From contig JAQBUF010000026.1 of assembly GCA_027623995.1 (NCBI GenBank), forward strand, positions 1 to 43,261: 43,261 bases of DNA, read 5' to 3'. The notes below the pieces were generated by a model. The model saw only the letters and a list, made by a program, of their open reading frames with translations, did not search any database and was not told the DNA's origin. Position 1 is the stretch's first letter, and each line of letters starts with the position of its first letter. Source of the stretch: Nitrospirota bacterium. Its GTDB lineage: Bacteria > Nitrospirota > Nitrospiria > Nitrospirales > UBA8639. Shown here piece after piece: positions 18,377 through 26,351 of this stretch. Position numbers and translations under genes: made by a program.

Positions 18377-19240
18377 TTAGACTCCTGTGTCTTCTTTGAA
18401 GGGACGGTGAAAGGGTCGAATGTTTTGATCTGCGAAGAACTCTTTCCTCTTGCCAGGTTCATTTCCCTTCGTCTCAAAATAATTTTCCGATACCATTTGA
18501 TCCAGAAGAACTTGGTAGGCTCGTATCCGCTGGACATAGGTGACCGGTTCTTCTCCACGGGCATACCCATGTTGAAGCGTTCGATGATATTTCTTTTGGC
18601 TCAAAAGAGGCAGGACTTGCATGATGTCTTGCCAGCGATCAGGGTCCTTGGATTTCTTGCGCGCCAGGGTTCGGGCATCCTTGATGTGGCCTAACCCAAC
18701 GTTGTATGCCGCAAGGGCAAAGAATCTCCGATCGGGAATGGGCACGTCAGTCGGAATTCTCTTCTGCATGATCGCTAGATATTACGCTCCTCCATGGATA
18801 CTTTTCATAGGGTCGAGCCGATTCCTGATGCCCAGTGAGGCTGCCGTGGACCTCGTGAGCATCATGATCCCTCGAACACCGGTTGGGCTTCTGGCTCGAC
18901 GGTTCCAATGCGACTCTTGATAGGCTTGCGATGCGAGCAGTTTCCATGGCAGGTCATGCTTTTGAGCGGCGTTATGAAAATGTTCTTGATATTTTGGGAA
19001 TCGTGTCCTGAGGTGTTTGAAAAACATTTTTCGATCATAGTGAGTGAGTATTTTTCTGACTTGTACGGGCGTGCTGGTTTGTGGCCGTGATAATGATTGA
19101 ATATTTTTCGTTTGCATGTTGGCTTTAACTGCATGGAGACGATGGGATGTGAGTTCCGCCCATTTTGAGAATACGATATGGGTGCTTAGCAATAGGCCAA
19201 TGAAGAGAAGACTGGCCGCCCATTTTAAAAAAAATCCCAT
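18377..19240 (-). pseudogene. MltF-like lytic transglycosylase, interrupted by in-frame TAA
   Basis: The frame from the ATG at 19240 encodes a signal anchor, then an SLT domain with [12 protein letters not shown] (catalytic Glu) and [16 protein letters not shown], and reaches SIHGGA. There a TAA at 18782-18784 replaces one codon, and the same frame continues YLAIMQKRIP, FALAAYNVGLGHIKDAR and on to 18377. In intact MltF proteins GGA is followed by R or K then YL, so exactly one residue has become a stop. The solute-binding domain normally found before the SLT domain in MltF is missing, with only about 60 residues there. The upstream fragment keeps the catalytic Glu but loses the second half of the fold, so activity is unlikely. 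A sequencing error would restore a 287-residue enzyme. Confidence 0.82.
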
Positions 19241-19654
19241 TGGTCGCGTATTCCCTCTCAGGGGTTTGTGAATCTGCTGATTCTAAAGAAACAGTTCATA
19301 TCCTCAATTCGAGAAATGATGTAAATGCTCATTCCCTAGGACTAAGATTTTTTGTCTCAATAAGTACGGTACCCCTCTTCTTGGCTTAGTGCAATCGTTA
19401 AGACCCGGTCGGTTTACGCAGGTGACTGGGTAGGTTCTGCCTTGGAAATGAAATCCACAATCGAATCTTTTGGCCAACCTCGTGAGTCCTTCCTGATGTG
19501 GTCTCCCAATAGACGAGGAGACAGGTCGTTTATACCAAAGATCGAGAGAGTCCTGAGGGTCCTTTCTAATTCTGTAACAATTCATTCAGGTGAAATGAAC
19601 TCTTCGTTGAAGTCCATTTGGATGTCGGATTTTGTGATGCCCAGGTGAAAGCGG

Positions 19655-19692
19655 TGTGACGAAGGTCACAAAGTCGGAGTGATGCGAATCAC
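19655..19692 (+). ncRNA. Tandem short hairpins, possible structured RNA
   Basis: Two adjacent perfect hairpins: TGTGAC-GAAG-GTCACA (19655-19670) and GTGAT-GCGA-ATCAC (19679-19692, a GNRA-type loop). Flanking GCGG/CCGC could close them into a three-way form. No known riboswitch family was recognised. The strand is uncertain because the stems are symmetrical. Confidence 0.3.
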
Positions 19693-19806
19693 CGCCTTCA
19701 GGTGACTCATTTCGATAGAGTCTGCCTTCCAAAGTGGAAGAGGGGTAAGGCGTGGGTTGGAAGGGCGAACAATTGGCCTTCAGATGTTTTAGATATTCAG
19801 GGAAAA

Positions 19807-19894
19807 GGGGGAAAACCCCGCAATCGAGATGGTCGTGGCTCTTTCGCTGACATAGGGTCATTGCGGCTCAAGGATGAGCTTGGGATTTTCCCCC
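19807..19894 (+). ncRNA. Possible structured RNA closed by a 9-bp stem
   Basis: GGGGGAAAA at 19807-19815 is perfectly complementary to TTTTCCCCC at 19886-19894. Inside, CCGCAAT (19818-19824) pairs with ATTGCGG (19860-19866), and GCTC/GAGC form a hairpin at 19866-19879. This gives a plausible three-way junction 138 nt before the receiver gene. It does not match SRP RNA, 6S or a riboswitch I know. Confidence 0.3.
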
Positions 19895-20032
19895 TTCATT
19901 TATTTTGTAAGTCAGTCTACTGGTCATTCTAATTTCTCAAGGGTGCTGTGTCGATGGTTTTTCTTTGATCATGGAACGCGTATTGATGCCCAAGTGGAAA
20001 AGTAGATGACGAGGATATAGAAAGAAGAGTCT

Positions 20033-20410
20033 ATGTTGGCAAAAATTCTTGTCGTACAAGGGAATTCCCCTATCGGACCCATGCTGCAAAAGGTTTTGGA
20101 AAAAGCCGGGCATGATGTTGTGTTAGCCAATTCAACCTCTGATTCGTTTTCGGTTCCCCTCGAATCCTCACCTTCCCTGGTCATTACTGACTGTATGCAT
20201 GCCAATTGTGATGATAGCCTTGATACTCTTCGGCATGTTCATGAGGCGGCTCCTCAGGCAAAAATAATCGCATTGTTTTCTGGCATTGGGGATCAGACCG
20301 AACGACAGGCGGTGGCCAATCAACCAGGAGTCGTGCGAGTATTAAATGACCCTTTTGAAGTCGGAGGGTTGTTAGAACTCATGCGTAATACGATGAATGT
20401 TTCAAGTTAG
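20033..20410 (+). CDS. Degenerate stand-alone receiver-domain protein
   Basis: A 125-residue protein with the CheY fold only. The beta1 segment reads AKILVVQGNSPIG, where the usual acidic pair is missing. Beta3 keeps the acceptor Asp in SLVITDCMH. The switch Ser is in IALFSGIGD, and the conserved Lys of the KPF motif is replaced (VRVLNDPFEV). Without the acidic pair and Lys, normal Mg2+-dependent phosphorylation is unlikely, so it is probably a pseudo-receiver. A second, complete receiver of similar length follows at 20827-21213. The start ATG has AAGAAGAG about 5 nt upstream. No histidine kinase is nearby. Confidence 0.8.
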   Translation: MLAKILVVQGNSPIGPMLQKVLEKAGHDVVLANSTSDSFSVPLESSPSLVITDCMHANCDDSLDTLRHVHEAAPQAKIIALFSGIGDQTERQAVANQPGVVRVLNDPFEVGGLLELMRNTMNVSS

Positions 20411-20826
20411 ACTTTTCCTCTCCAAAATACCAAGAATAGTTCTATTCTAAGTTGTTCCTCTCCCCCACGTTTTTTCTTCTTGATCCAACCAATTAAACTT
20501 AGGTCAATACCACACTGTAATTGAATTGTCGGGATTCATTGTTGGCTCTCCAATGTCTCTCTTCAGCCTCTGTTTTTAGGCCCCCCTCACTCAAAGCCTA
20601 TGATTCTCGTATCCAAACGGATACAGTGCTGTATCTGTTTCGATACAAGTTTTGTTGATCCTGCAAGAAATTCTCAATTGAAATGTCATGGAAAAAATCA
20701 TTTAAATTCAAATAGATATAAATGTAATGTGTGGAAATGTCTGTGGTTTTATTTTGGCATGACATCTGCTCTCTACGCATGTAGATGGTGTGCCAAGAAT
20801 AACCTTAAGAGGCAAGTATTGATCCT
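20411..20826 (+). other. Intergenic region between the two receiver genes
   Basis: About 415 nt, AT-rich in its second half. It contains a small hairpin AGAATA-GTTC-TATTCT near 20434 just after the first gene, without a T-run. A frame at 20600-20842 (80 residues, Cys-rich by chance) overlaps the next gene start and is not supported. No promoter is called. Confidence 0.35.
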
Positions 20827-21213
20827 ATGTCATCTATTATAGTCATCGACGACGATCCACAAATCAACAGTTTATTAAAAGATGTTTTAGAATTTGAAGG
20901 GTATCAGGTGGTAACCGCACAAAGGGCAGACGAAGGTCTTCAGTATTTGGAAAGTGGGCCAGTGGACCTGGTCGTTACTGATGTGTTAATGCCAGAAAAA
21001 GAAGGCTTGGAAACCATTAGAGAGCTGCGGCAGCGATATCCTCAAACGAAAATTCTGGCCATTTCAGGAGGCCTGACCAAAAGTGGGGTCGATGTATTAG
21101 AGATTGCCAAACGTCTTGGTGCGCACCGCGTGTTGCGAAAGCCATTCGATGTGAAGGACTTCATCCAAAGTGTTCGTCTGTTATTAGATACTGAAGAGGC
21201 GTCATCTGGTTGA
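20827..21213 (+). CDS. Stand-alone CheY-like response regulator receiver
   Basis: A 128-residue single receiver domain with every key residue: acidic pair in IIVIDDDPQI, acceptor Asp in LVVTDVLMPEKEG, switch Ser in ILAISGG and Lys in VLRKPFDV. It has no output domain, so it acts by protein contact or as a phosphorelay intermediate. AAGAGG lies 15 nt upstream of the ATG, rather far. It is the intact counterpart of the degenerate receiver at 20033-20410; both end with a similar VRVL/HRVL-x-x-PF-x-V segment, so a duplication with divergence is possible. The partner kinase is not in the window. Confidence 0.92.
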   Translation: MSSIIVIDDDPQINSLLKDVLEFEGYQVVTAQRADEGLQYLESGPVDLVVTDVLMPEKEGLETIRELRQRYPQTKILAISGGLTKSGVDVLEIAKRLGAHRVLRKPFDVKDFIQSVRLLLDTEEASSG

Positions 21214-21494
21214 AGGGGCCCTCACTTTTTTTGGTTTTTCTTCAGTCCTTACTTGCTCGCTTCTTTTCATGTATGAATTGGTCCGAAGTATTTAGTGGCC
21301 TGTCATGACTAGAGAGATCTACGATCCTCCCTTCCATTTTCTCCTCCCCTTCCTAACCTAAGATCTCGTTATCCGTGTAGGTGTGTTACTGGTGCGTTGG
21401 TAGCGTTGAGCCACACAAAACCTACAGAGCAAGTTGTTTCATGGCTGTTAGGAAAAATCCAAGCCTGATACTGATAAATACAGAGAATGACATT

Positions 21495-21678
21495 GGGGCA
21501 CCTCTAAAAACCAGGATTTTTTTGGGCGGGCAAGGAAGCCTCGCGCGGAAAACCGGAGTGTATGGGCGAATACATGAGGGCGCACGGTGCGAAGAGCACC
21601 AAGCTTGTGCGCGCCGAAGGCTGTGAGCACGCAGCTGACGCCGACATCACGGAAAAGGGCGGTTTTTAGAGGTGCCCC
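21495..21678. repeat. MITE-like element with 18-bp perfect terminal inverted repeats
   Basis: GGGGCACCTCTAAAAACC at 21495-21512 is exactly complementary to the sequence at 21661-21678. The 148 nt between contain further nested arms (GGCGCAC/GTGCGC and GGTGC/GCACC near 21577-21620), so the single strand could fold extensively. There is no transposase and no obvious target duplication. The size and symmetry fit a non-autonomous miniature element or a REP-type repeat. It lies in the 540-nt gap between the receiver gene and msrB, which otherwise holds no supportable gene. Confidence 0.75.
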
Positions 21679-21756
21679 CTTGATAGAGATGGTGGACGCA
21701 TGAGTTCACCGTGGAGCTACAGTTTTTTCGAAAGGAGCAAGTTTTTTCCGGTTCTC

Positions 21757-22155
21757 CTATTCCTTATCTTTGAAATTCAATGACGCAGAATTAATGCAGT
21801 ATCGTTGTCCAGTTGGCGCAGGGCCATCAGGGAACACATGACCGAGGTGCGCTTCACATTTACTACATCGGACTTCTACTCTCGTCATGCCATAGTTGTG
21901 ATCGGCGATGGTGTCTAACGCGGAGTTTGGTGCGGGTTGGGTGAAGCTTGGCCACCCGGTTCCAGAATCAAATTTATCATCGGATTGAAATAAGGGTGTT
22001 TCGCAACAGATACAGTGATATGTTCCCTGGTCCTTGTGACTATAGTACGGCCCGCTAAAGGCGGGCTCCGTCCCATGCTCGCGGGTGACGTGGAATTGTT
22101 CTGGAGTCAGCTGCTGCCTCCATTCTTCTTCCGATTTTTGAATCTTATCTGCCAT
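21757..22155 (-). CDS. msrB: Peptide-methionine (R)-S-oxide reductase MsrB
   Basis: A 132-residue enzyme that reduces methionine-R-sulfoxide in proteins. Family blocks are present in order: GTEPAFSGPYYSHKDQGTYHC, FDSGTGWPSF, RVEVRCSKCEAHLGHVFPDGP and the catalytic RYCINSASL. Two CxxC pairs (CICC and CSKC) bind zinc. The length is standard for single-domain MsrB. AAGGAT precedes the ATG at 22155. It lies downstream of the DUF5069 gene and the broken thioredoxin gene on the same strand; thioredoxin is the usual electron donor to MsrB, which makes the loss of that neighbour notable. Confidence 0.96.
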   Translation of the reverse strand: MADKIQKSEEEWRQQLTPEQFHVTREHGTEPAFSGPYYSHKDQGTYHCICCETPLFQSDDKFDSGTGWPSFTQPAPNSALDTIADHNYGMTRVEVRCSKCEAHLGHVFPDGPAPTGQRYCINSASLNFKDKE

Positions 22156-22315
22156 GAGTTTTATCCTTCATTGTGGTGAATGAAAATGAATATGCTCACA
22201 TGGGGGCCCGCATGTGTATTGAGAAAAGAATACCACAATTAATGGTCAATAAATAAATGACGGCGAAAAATATTTGTTGGCCTGTGATCGAGGAGTTTTA
22301 GGGCATGGCATCAAG

Positions 22316-22342
22316 ATGGACCAGTCCGAGGGACTGGTCCAT
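22316..22342 (-). terminator. 12-bp perfect palindrome after the DUF5069 gene
   Basis: The stem ATGGACCAGTCC / GGACTGGTCCAT with a 3-nt loop starts 13 nt beyond the stop of the DUF5069 gene. No T-run follows, so it is a weak or rho-assisted terminator, or an RNA 3'-end stabiliser. Confidence 0.5.
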
Positions 22343-22354
22343 GAATCCTTGGTC

Positions 22355-22987
22355 TTACCCTTGGGATGGCAATGTTCGAGCATATCGTTCGACGGCTTCG
22401 AGCATGGCATGCTTATCGTCGCCAGCTTTCCAAACGAGTCGTAAGAATTCTGCAGGATCAATTCCTACCTTGCGCAAGAAAGGCCGATCTGCACCGCAGC
22501 CAAACATGATGTCAGGTGACATCTCTCCTCGAAGCTTTGCCTGAGCTTTGACGATGATTCTTGGGAGCCACCGATATCCGCCTAATTCTTCACGGCCTGA
22601 GGGTAAAGAAGATGTTTCTACCACCCGTTCTGATGGTGTTTGCTTTTGGACGTTCAAAAAATAATCGCGTCTCACTGCCGTAATGGCTACGACTGTTGAA
22701 AAGGCTGGTTCACCGTCATCCACCCAATCCTCAACAAAGTCGTACAATTCCTGGGCCGAAGTTCCGATCGATTTTAGAAAGTCCAAGTTCGTTTGAGGAA
22801 TAACGTTCTCTGGATTTCGGTCGCCTTTCTGGTAACGATCAACGGCAGTGTTGTATGTGTGCTGTAAATGTTCAATCCAATCTTCTGATTGGTCAATTTT
22901 GTGTTGAATAGTTTCCTGATTCATTTGTCCATCATACAGCGCTGGTCCAGTTTTCTGAAGGACTTTTGGTATGAGGACTTGCGTCAT
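22355..22987 (-). CDS. DUF5069 domain protein
   Basis: A 210-residue protein. The C-terminal part carries the DUF5069 signature: GGYRWLPRIIVKAQAKLRGE, then MFGCGADRPFLRKVGI and a final segment with FLRLVWKAGDDKHAM. The N-terminal 100 residues are helical and less conserved. No biochemical function is known for the family. The ATG at 22987 overlaps the restored stop (TGA) of the thioredoxin pseudogene as ATGA, so the two formed a coupled operon before the thioredoxin gene broke. With that reading frame interrupted, its translation may now depend on its own weak ribosome site. Confidence 0.85.
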   Translation of the reverse strand: MTQVLIPKVLQKTGPALYDGQMNQETIQHKIDQSEDWIEHLQHTYNTAVDRYQKGDRNPENVIPQTNLDFLKSIGTSAQELYDFVEDWVDDGEPAFSTVVAITAVRRDYFLNVQKQTPSERVVETSSLPSGREELGGYRWLPRIIVKAQAKLRGEMSPDIMFGCGADRPFLRKVGIDPAEFLRLVWKAGDDKHAMLEAVERYARTLPSQG

Positions 22988-23354
22988 GATGGTGTCTCGA
23001 CATTCAATAGTGTGCCTGTGTTTGAGGTACCCTGAAGTTTTTCAATCAATACTTTTTTGACCACAGCTCCTACCATGGTCTCCGCCACCTGACCTTTCGA
23101 AAGAGCAGGAAGGTCGGTCTCGATTGACTGCGATATTCATCCGACAGGTGTGGGTGCTGATCGACATTCACTCTCCCGATGGTGACTTTGCTTTCCCATT
23201 CCAATGCGAGCTCGATAATAATCGGATTCATGGTTCGGCATGGTCCGCACCATGGAGCACAAAAATCCACCAGCACGGATTAGTCACTTTGTAAAACCTG
23301 GGTGTGAAAGTTTTTCTCCGTCAGGGGGAGATAGTTCTTCACGGGGCTTTCCAT
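22984..23354 (-). pseudogene. Thioredoxin, broken by an in-frame stop and a frameshift
   Basis: The frame starts at the ATG at 23354 with GGGAGG upstream and reads MESPVKNYLPLTEKNF to LQSD. A TAA at 23280-23282 interrupts it. It continues in frame as SVLVDFCAPWCGPCRTMNP, the thioredoxin active site, to SRPTFLLFRK. Near 23093-23097 one A appears to be missing; restoring it gives GQVAETMVGAVVKKVLIEKL, a normal thioredoxin C-terminus that ends in a TGA overlapping the DUF5069 start. Two independent lesions make it a true pseudogene rather than a recoding event. If repaired it would have about 123 residues. The usual I before the cis-Pro is also changed to R. Confidence 0.88.
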
Positions 23355-23607
23355 GTTGTCCTCCCTTTTGGCACCGATAATAAATTGATGATTGTATTAA
23401 ACACATTTATCGTGCCATATGAATAAATTTCATAAGTCATTGAAACTAAATATAATCATTTACGTTCAGTCTGTTACGTAAGACGGGAAATCGATTAAAA
23501 TATACGATATTTCGTGGAATATGAAATCTCGATGCATTGGCGCCAATTGTGATGTTGGCATTGAAAGTCTGAGGAAAGTTTGGAACCTGTGCAGAGAAGA
23601 TTCGTGG

Positions 23608-24933
23608 CTATCGAAGTGTGGTGAGGATGGAGTCAGATTGACCAATGGTGGATGCCCAATGTAGCTGGGCTCGGGTTTGGGTTTTGACGGTAAGCCCCAT
23701 GGCTTTGAGGTTCTTTGCGGCCATTGGAGTGGCCTCTCCAGAAATCCATACCTCGACTTTTTGTGTGGGGTGGTCGGGGTTTTTCCAATTTCGGATCTGC
23801 CGAGCGGCTTGTGCCACCTCTGGTTGCCAGGCTAATCGAGCAGTGGGAATCATCGCAATGAGGGTGTGATTGCTGGCATAGCCCATGACGAGTTGTTTGT
23901 CGATTGCGACGATATCGGCAAGGGGTTTGATCGTGAGATGATAGGCGACCAGCATTTCTGCCATTCGCTGGAAAAATAAGGCATCCTCTTCATACTGTGC
24001 GGACATGGCGACCTCGAGAAAGCGTCCCCGGTTTGCGACAGATGGCATCTCGGATAGTGCTTGGACAATCACGGTTTCATGTCGCGGTGAATACCACTCA
24101 TGTCCAAGAAAATCTTCAATGATTGAATCGTCAATACTCATGTCTTCAAGCTTTTCACGGTTGAGGCGCCGTAGATCTTCTGGAGCATAATCCAGGAGGA
24201 GGTCGCTGACTGCTGTGCTCCAAGTTGTTCCCGTGAGAATTGCCCCAGCAGGGCCAGCCACAGGAATTATGAGTAATCGAACCCCCGTGTTGCCTGCAAA
24301 TCCCGCCCAACTCAGTCGATCCAATGTGTCCTGTAACACTGGGTTCGAGCTATAGGCATCCACGCCTAATTTATTTGCAATTTTTCGTTTAACAATGGAA
24401 AACCCGATTAATTCTTGGCTTGCTGAGTCTTCTAACTGTCCGCGTTCGCCGGAGACCATTTCTTTGACCCTGTTTGTGGCGCGCCAAAGTCCTTTTGGGA
24501 TTTCAAGGGCCGTGTTCACGGGGTCGGTGAATAAATGTATGACAAATTGAAACGGACTGATCGCCGCATGGGCGACTCCATATCCAAATGCCGTCAGTTG
24601 GTCGAGTTGGCCTTCTTCTTTTAGTTTTGCCAAGGCGTGGATCTCTTGAACCCGGATACGCAGCATGTCTTGTCCGTAGGCTTCAAATTGGCCAAATGGG
24701 GAAGAAATGTTGAAATGATTTGTGAGTCGAAAGGGTTCCACTTGGTCAAGGACAGTATGATGGATGCTTTTCAATAATTCGGGAGGTAAAAAATCTCTGG
24801 CATCGAGGTCTAGTGTTGATTCGAATAGTGTCGAGGTTCCATTGTGAGTCGCAATATGAGGTGGAATGGCTGTGGCAAAATTCGCACATAAATGTGTCGT
24901 AAAGACGATGGCTATGAGTATAAACGTTTTCAT
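23608..24933 (-). CDS. Exported protein of unknown function
   Basis: A 441-residue protein I do not recognise. The N-terminus is a signal peptide (MKTFILIAIVFTTHLCANFA). The start is placed at the ATG at 24933; a GTG 18 nt upstream is possible, and neither has a clear ribosome site. Visible segments include FGYGVAHAAISPFQFVIHL, an Ala/Gly-rich hydrophobic stretch (VRLLIIPVAGPAGAILTGT) and a mostly helical C-terminal half. Periplasmic or membrane-associated location is inferred. It is followed by 250 nt of AT-rich sequence before the thioredoxin pseudogene on the same strand, so it seems to be transcribed alone. Confidence 0.82.
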   Translation of the reverse strand: MKTFILIAIVFTTHLCANFATAIPPHIATHNGTSTLFESTLDLDARDFLPPELLKSIHHTVLDQVEPFRLTNHFNISSPFGQFEAYGQDMLRIRVQEIHALAKLKEEGQLDQLTAFGYGVAHAAISPFQFVIHLFTDPVNTALEIPKGLWRATNRVKEMVSGERGQLEDSASQELIGFSIVKRKIANKLGVDAYSSNPVLQDTLDRLSWAGFAGNTGVRLLIIPVAGPAGAILTGTTWSTAVSDLLLDYAPEDLRRLNREKLEDMSIDDSIIEDFLGHEWYSPRHETVIVQALSEMPSVANRGRFLEVAMSAQYEEDALFFQRMAEMLVAYHLTIKPLADIVAIDKQLVMGYASNHTLIAMIPTARLAWQPEVAQAARQIRNWKNPDHPTQKVEVWISGEATPMAAKNLKAMGLTVKTQTRAQLHWASTIGQSDSILTTLR

Positions 24934-24951
24934 CAATGGTGGAGCTTTCAC

Positions 24952-25322
24952 TGTAAATAGTGCCTAACCCTGTGATCTTGCTATGGGTTGGGGGTGATAA
25001 CCCTAAGTAGGGGAGACGAAAGGATATTCGGTTCCTAGAGCCATGTTACTGCAAGCCCTGTTCCAGGCAAGAGTATGATAGGGAGAATTTTGAATTCATC
25101 ATGACTCTGTCTTGGACATTACATAAAAATAAAATGCCTTGATTGTAGTTTCGGCTAGTTGATTGACAATCTTAATAGGTACGACGTCTGGCATCATGTT
25201 GTCAGACCGTACCCTCATCACTTGCTTATTGGGCAATATGAAAACCTCATGCGAACTGGAGGCAGAATAGAAGAGGGTCGCTTGTGTTCTCTCATGGGAT
25301 GACGAGACGAAATTTTGAAGAA
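24952..25322. other. Gene-free region upstream of the exported protein
   Basis: About 370 nt between the start of the exported-protein gene and repeat copy A. I see no gene, hairpin or promoter that I can support; it should contain the promoter of the minus-strand gene. Confidence 0.3.
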
Positions 25323-25640
25323 GGGCCTGTTGAATATTTCATATTCAGGACCCATCAATGCTCGGGATAAGAAGACCAGTGTCAGTGAGAGGAAATGTTC
25401 AAAAAAGTTCGTCCAGCAAGGCCGCAGCCATTTCTTTTGTCGCTGCACCATCTCATCGTGCCCTTTTCTGGCGCATCCATTGCCACTGCCGCCTGGAAGA
25501 AGCAGCATGAGATGCTGCACCTACAGGAAATACTTTTCGCGATACGAACCCGAGGTACACATCATGCCTACAAAGAATACCGAGGGCTTGTCAGCCGTAG
25601 CCTTGGCGAAGGCTGGAGGATTTTTTCAACATTTCCAGAA
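25323..25640 (-). repeat. Dispersed repeat, copy A (inverted)
   Basis: Reverse-oriented copy of the element also seen at 29824-30132 and 34582-34884. Its inner arms read AACATTTCC and GGAAATGTT, with poly-T/poly-A next to them (near 25395-25411 and 25621-25637). The interior is closely similar to copy B throughout, for example around GGCGGCAGTGGCAATGGATG on the minus strand. Frames inside it do not stay in register between copies A and B, so it is treated as non-coding. Confidence 0.85.
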
Positions 25641-25701
25641 GTGAATACTATTGGTAGCGCTATACACTTAAACTGGGGCTTGGTAAAGGAATCGGATGAT
25701 T

Positions 25702-26019
25702 CTATTCTAAGCGAGAGGAATGAAGAGGAAATGATGGTTGCCCGGAAATGATTCGCAATAAATCGGCTTTCTTGTGGGAAGGAATCTTGTCCGTGGTGTC
25801 GGAGGTTTCATACAGCGCAATGGTTAAGGATCGATCATCACAGTCGGTAATCGTAAAACCTCTGCGGTGAAGGTAGCCTGCGACGTCCCGCATGCGTGCA
25901 ACCCCTTCGCTATATTGGCAAAACACGCAATCCAGGACATCGAATTCTTCGTGTCGCGCCCGTTTAGACGCATGCCAAAACGCTAACCGATAACTAGAGA
26001 TCCTGAGGAGGCGAGTCAT
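25702..26019 (-). CDS. Hypothetical small protein
   Basis: A possible 105-residue protein that I do not recognise. The middle reads EFDVLDCVFCQYSEGVARM and YLHRRGFTITDCDDRSLTI, a reasonable mix of helix and strand with a CxxC. There is no membrane segment and no clear ribosome site before the ATG at 26019. It starts 17 nt after the stop of another small frame at 26037-26228, which suggests a pair. Coding status is uncertain. Confidence 0.45.
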   Translation of the reverse strand: MTRLLRISSYRLAFWHASKRARHEEFDVLDCVFCQYSEGVARMRDVAGYLHRRGFTITDCDDRSLTIALYETSDTTDKIPSHKKADLLRIISGQPSFPLHSSRLE

Positions 26020-26036
26020 GAGTGTAAAGATAACGC

Positions 26037-26228
26037 TTAGCGGTGCTTAAGCCAAGGGGTAAAATCTTCTAAGCCTGGAGGAAATCCTGCCTCCCAAGAA
26101 CCACGCCGCTTCCCGCCTGAACCCACTGGACAAAACCAAAATCCCTCATCCGTTTTGGCCACTTTCCAGCGGCTACCATCTTGGTTGATCCATAGCCACA
26201 TGCGTCTGGCGATTCGAGTGTTGCTCAT
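26037..26228 (-). CDS. Hypothetical 63-residue basic Trp-rich protein
   Basis: The product is basic, with five Trp in 63 residues: MSNTRIARRMWLWINQDGSR followed by a Gly-rich part and ending WLKHR. The composition looks protein-like, but there is no ribosome site and no family is recognised. It lies just upstream of the hypothetical frame at 25702-26019 and divergent from the TraB-family gene. Confidence 0.4.
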   Translation of the reverse strand: MSNTRIARRMWLWINQDGSRWKVAKTDEGFWFCPVGSGGKRRGSWEAGFPPGLEDFTPWLKHR

Positions 26229-26351
26229 GGAGGTTCGGGGAAATCACAAATTCGTGGTGGTCGATTTTGTTGCGAGCCATTGTAGCATGATGGGGTGCGG
26301 ATGTCTGTGCCTTTCTTGACAAGAAAGCCCTTTTTTGTGAAAGGTGTGTCT

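Larger units (their letters stand above)
19241..20032 (+). other. 790-nt gene-free region with inverted repeats
   Basis: No frame here looks like a protein. It holds two sets of nested inverted repeats (19655-19692 and 19807-19894, listed separately) and a CAGGTGA direct repeat at about 19642 and 19699. AAGAAGAG before the ATG at 20033 is the ribosome site of the next gene. The region could be a long leader for the receiver gene or hold a small RNA. Confidence 0.4.

Noticed and set aside
19800-19900. SRP RNA, 6S RNA or known riboswitch
   Set aside because: The conserved SRP apical motif and the consensus of c-di-GMP, TPP, SAM, FMN and cobalamin riboswitches were not found by eye.
20600-20842. 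80-residue Cys-containing ORF
   Set aside because: Overlaps the receiver gene start in another frame, no ribosome site; Cys spacing is irregular.
15600-23360. Reassigned genetic code (TAA/TAG as Gln)
   Set aside because: Most intact genes in the window end in TAA, TAG or TGA with normal C-termini, and one interrupted gene also has a frameshift. Ordinary decay or error explains it better.
25315-25751. Overlapping ORFs of 109 and 118 residues (MFKKVRPARPQ type) as protein genes
   Set aside because: They lie in dispersed-repeat copy A. In copy B the same peptide pieces appear in different frames, so there is no conserved coding frame.
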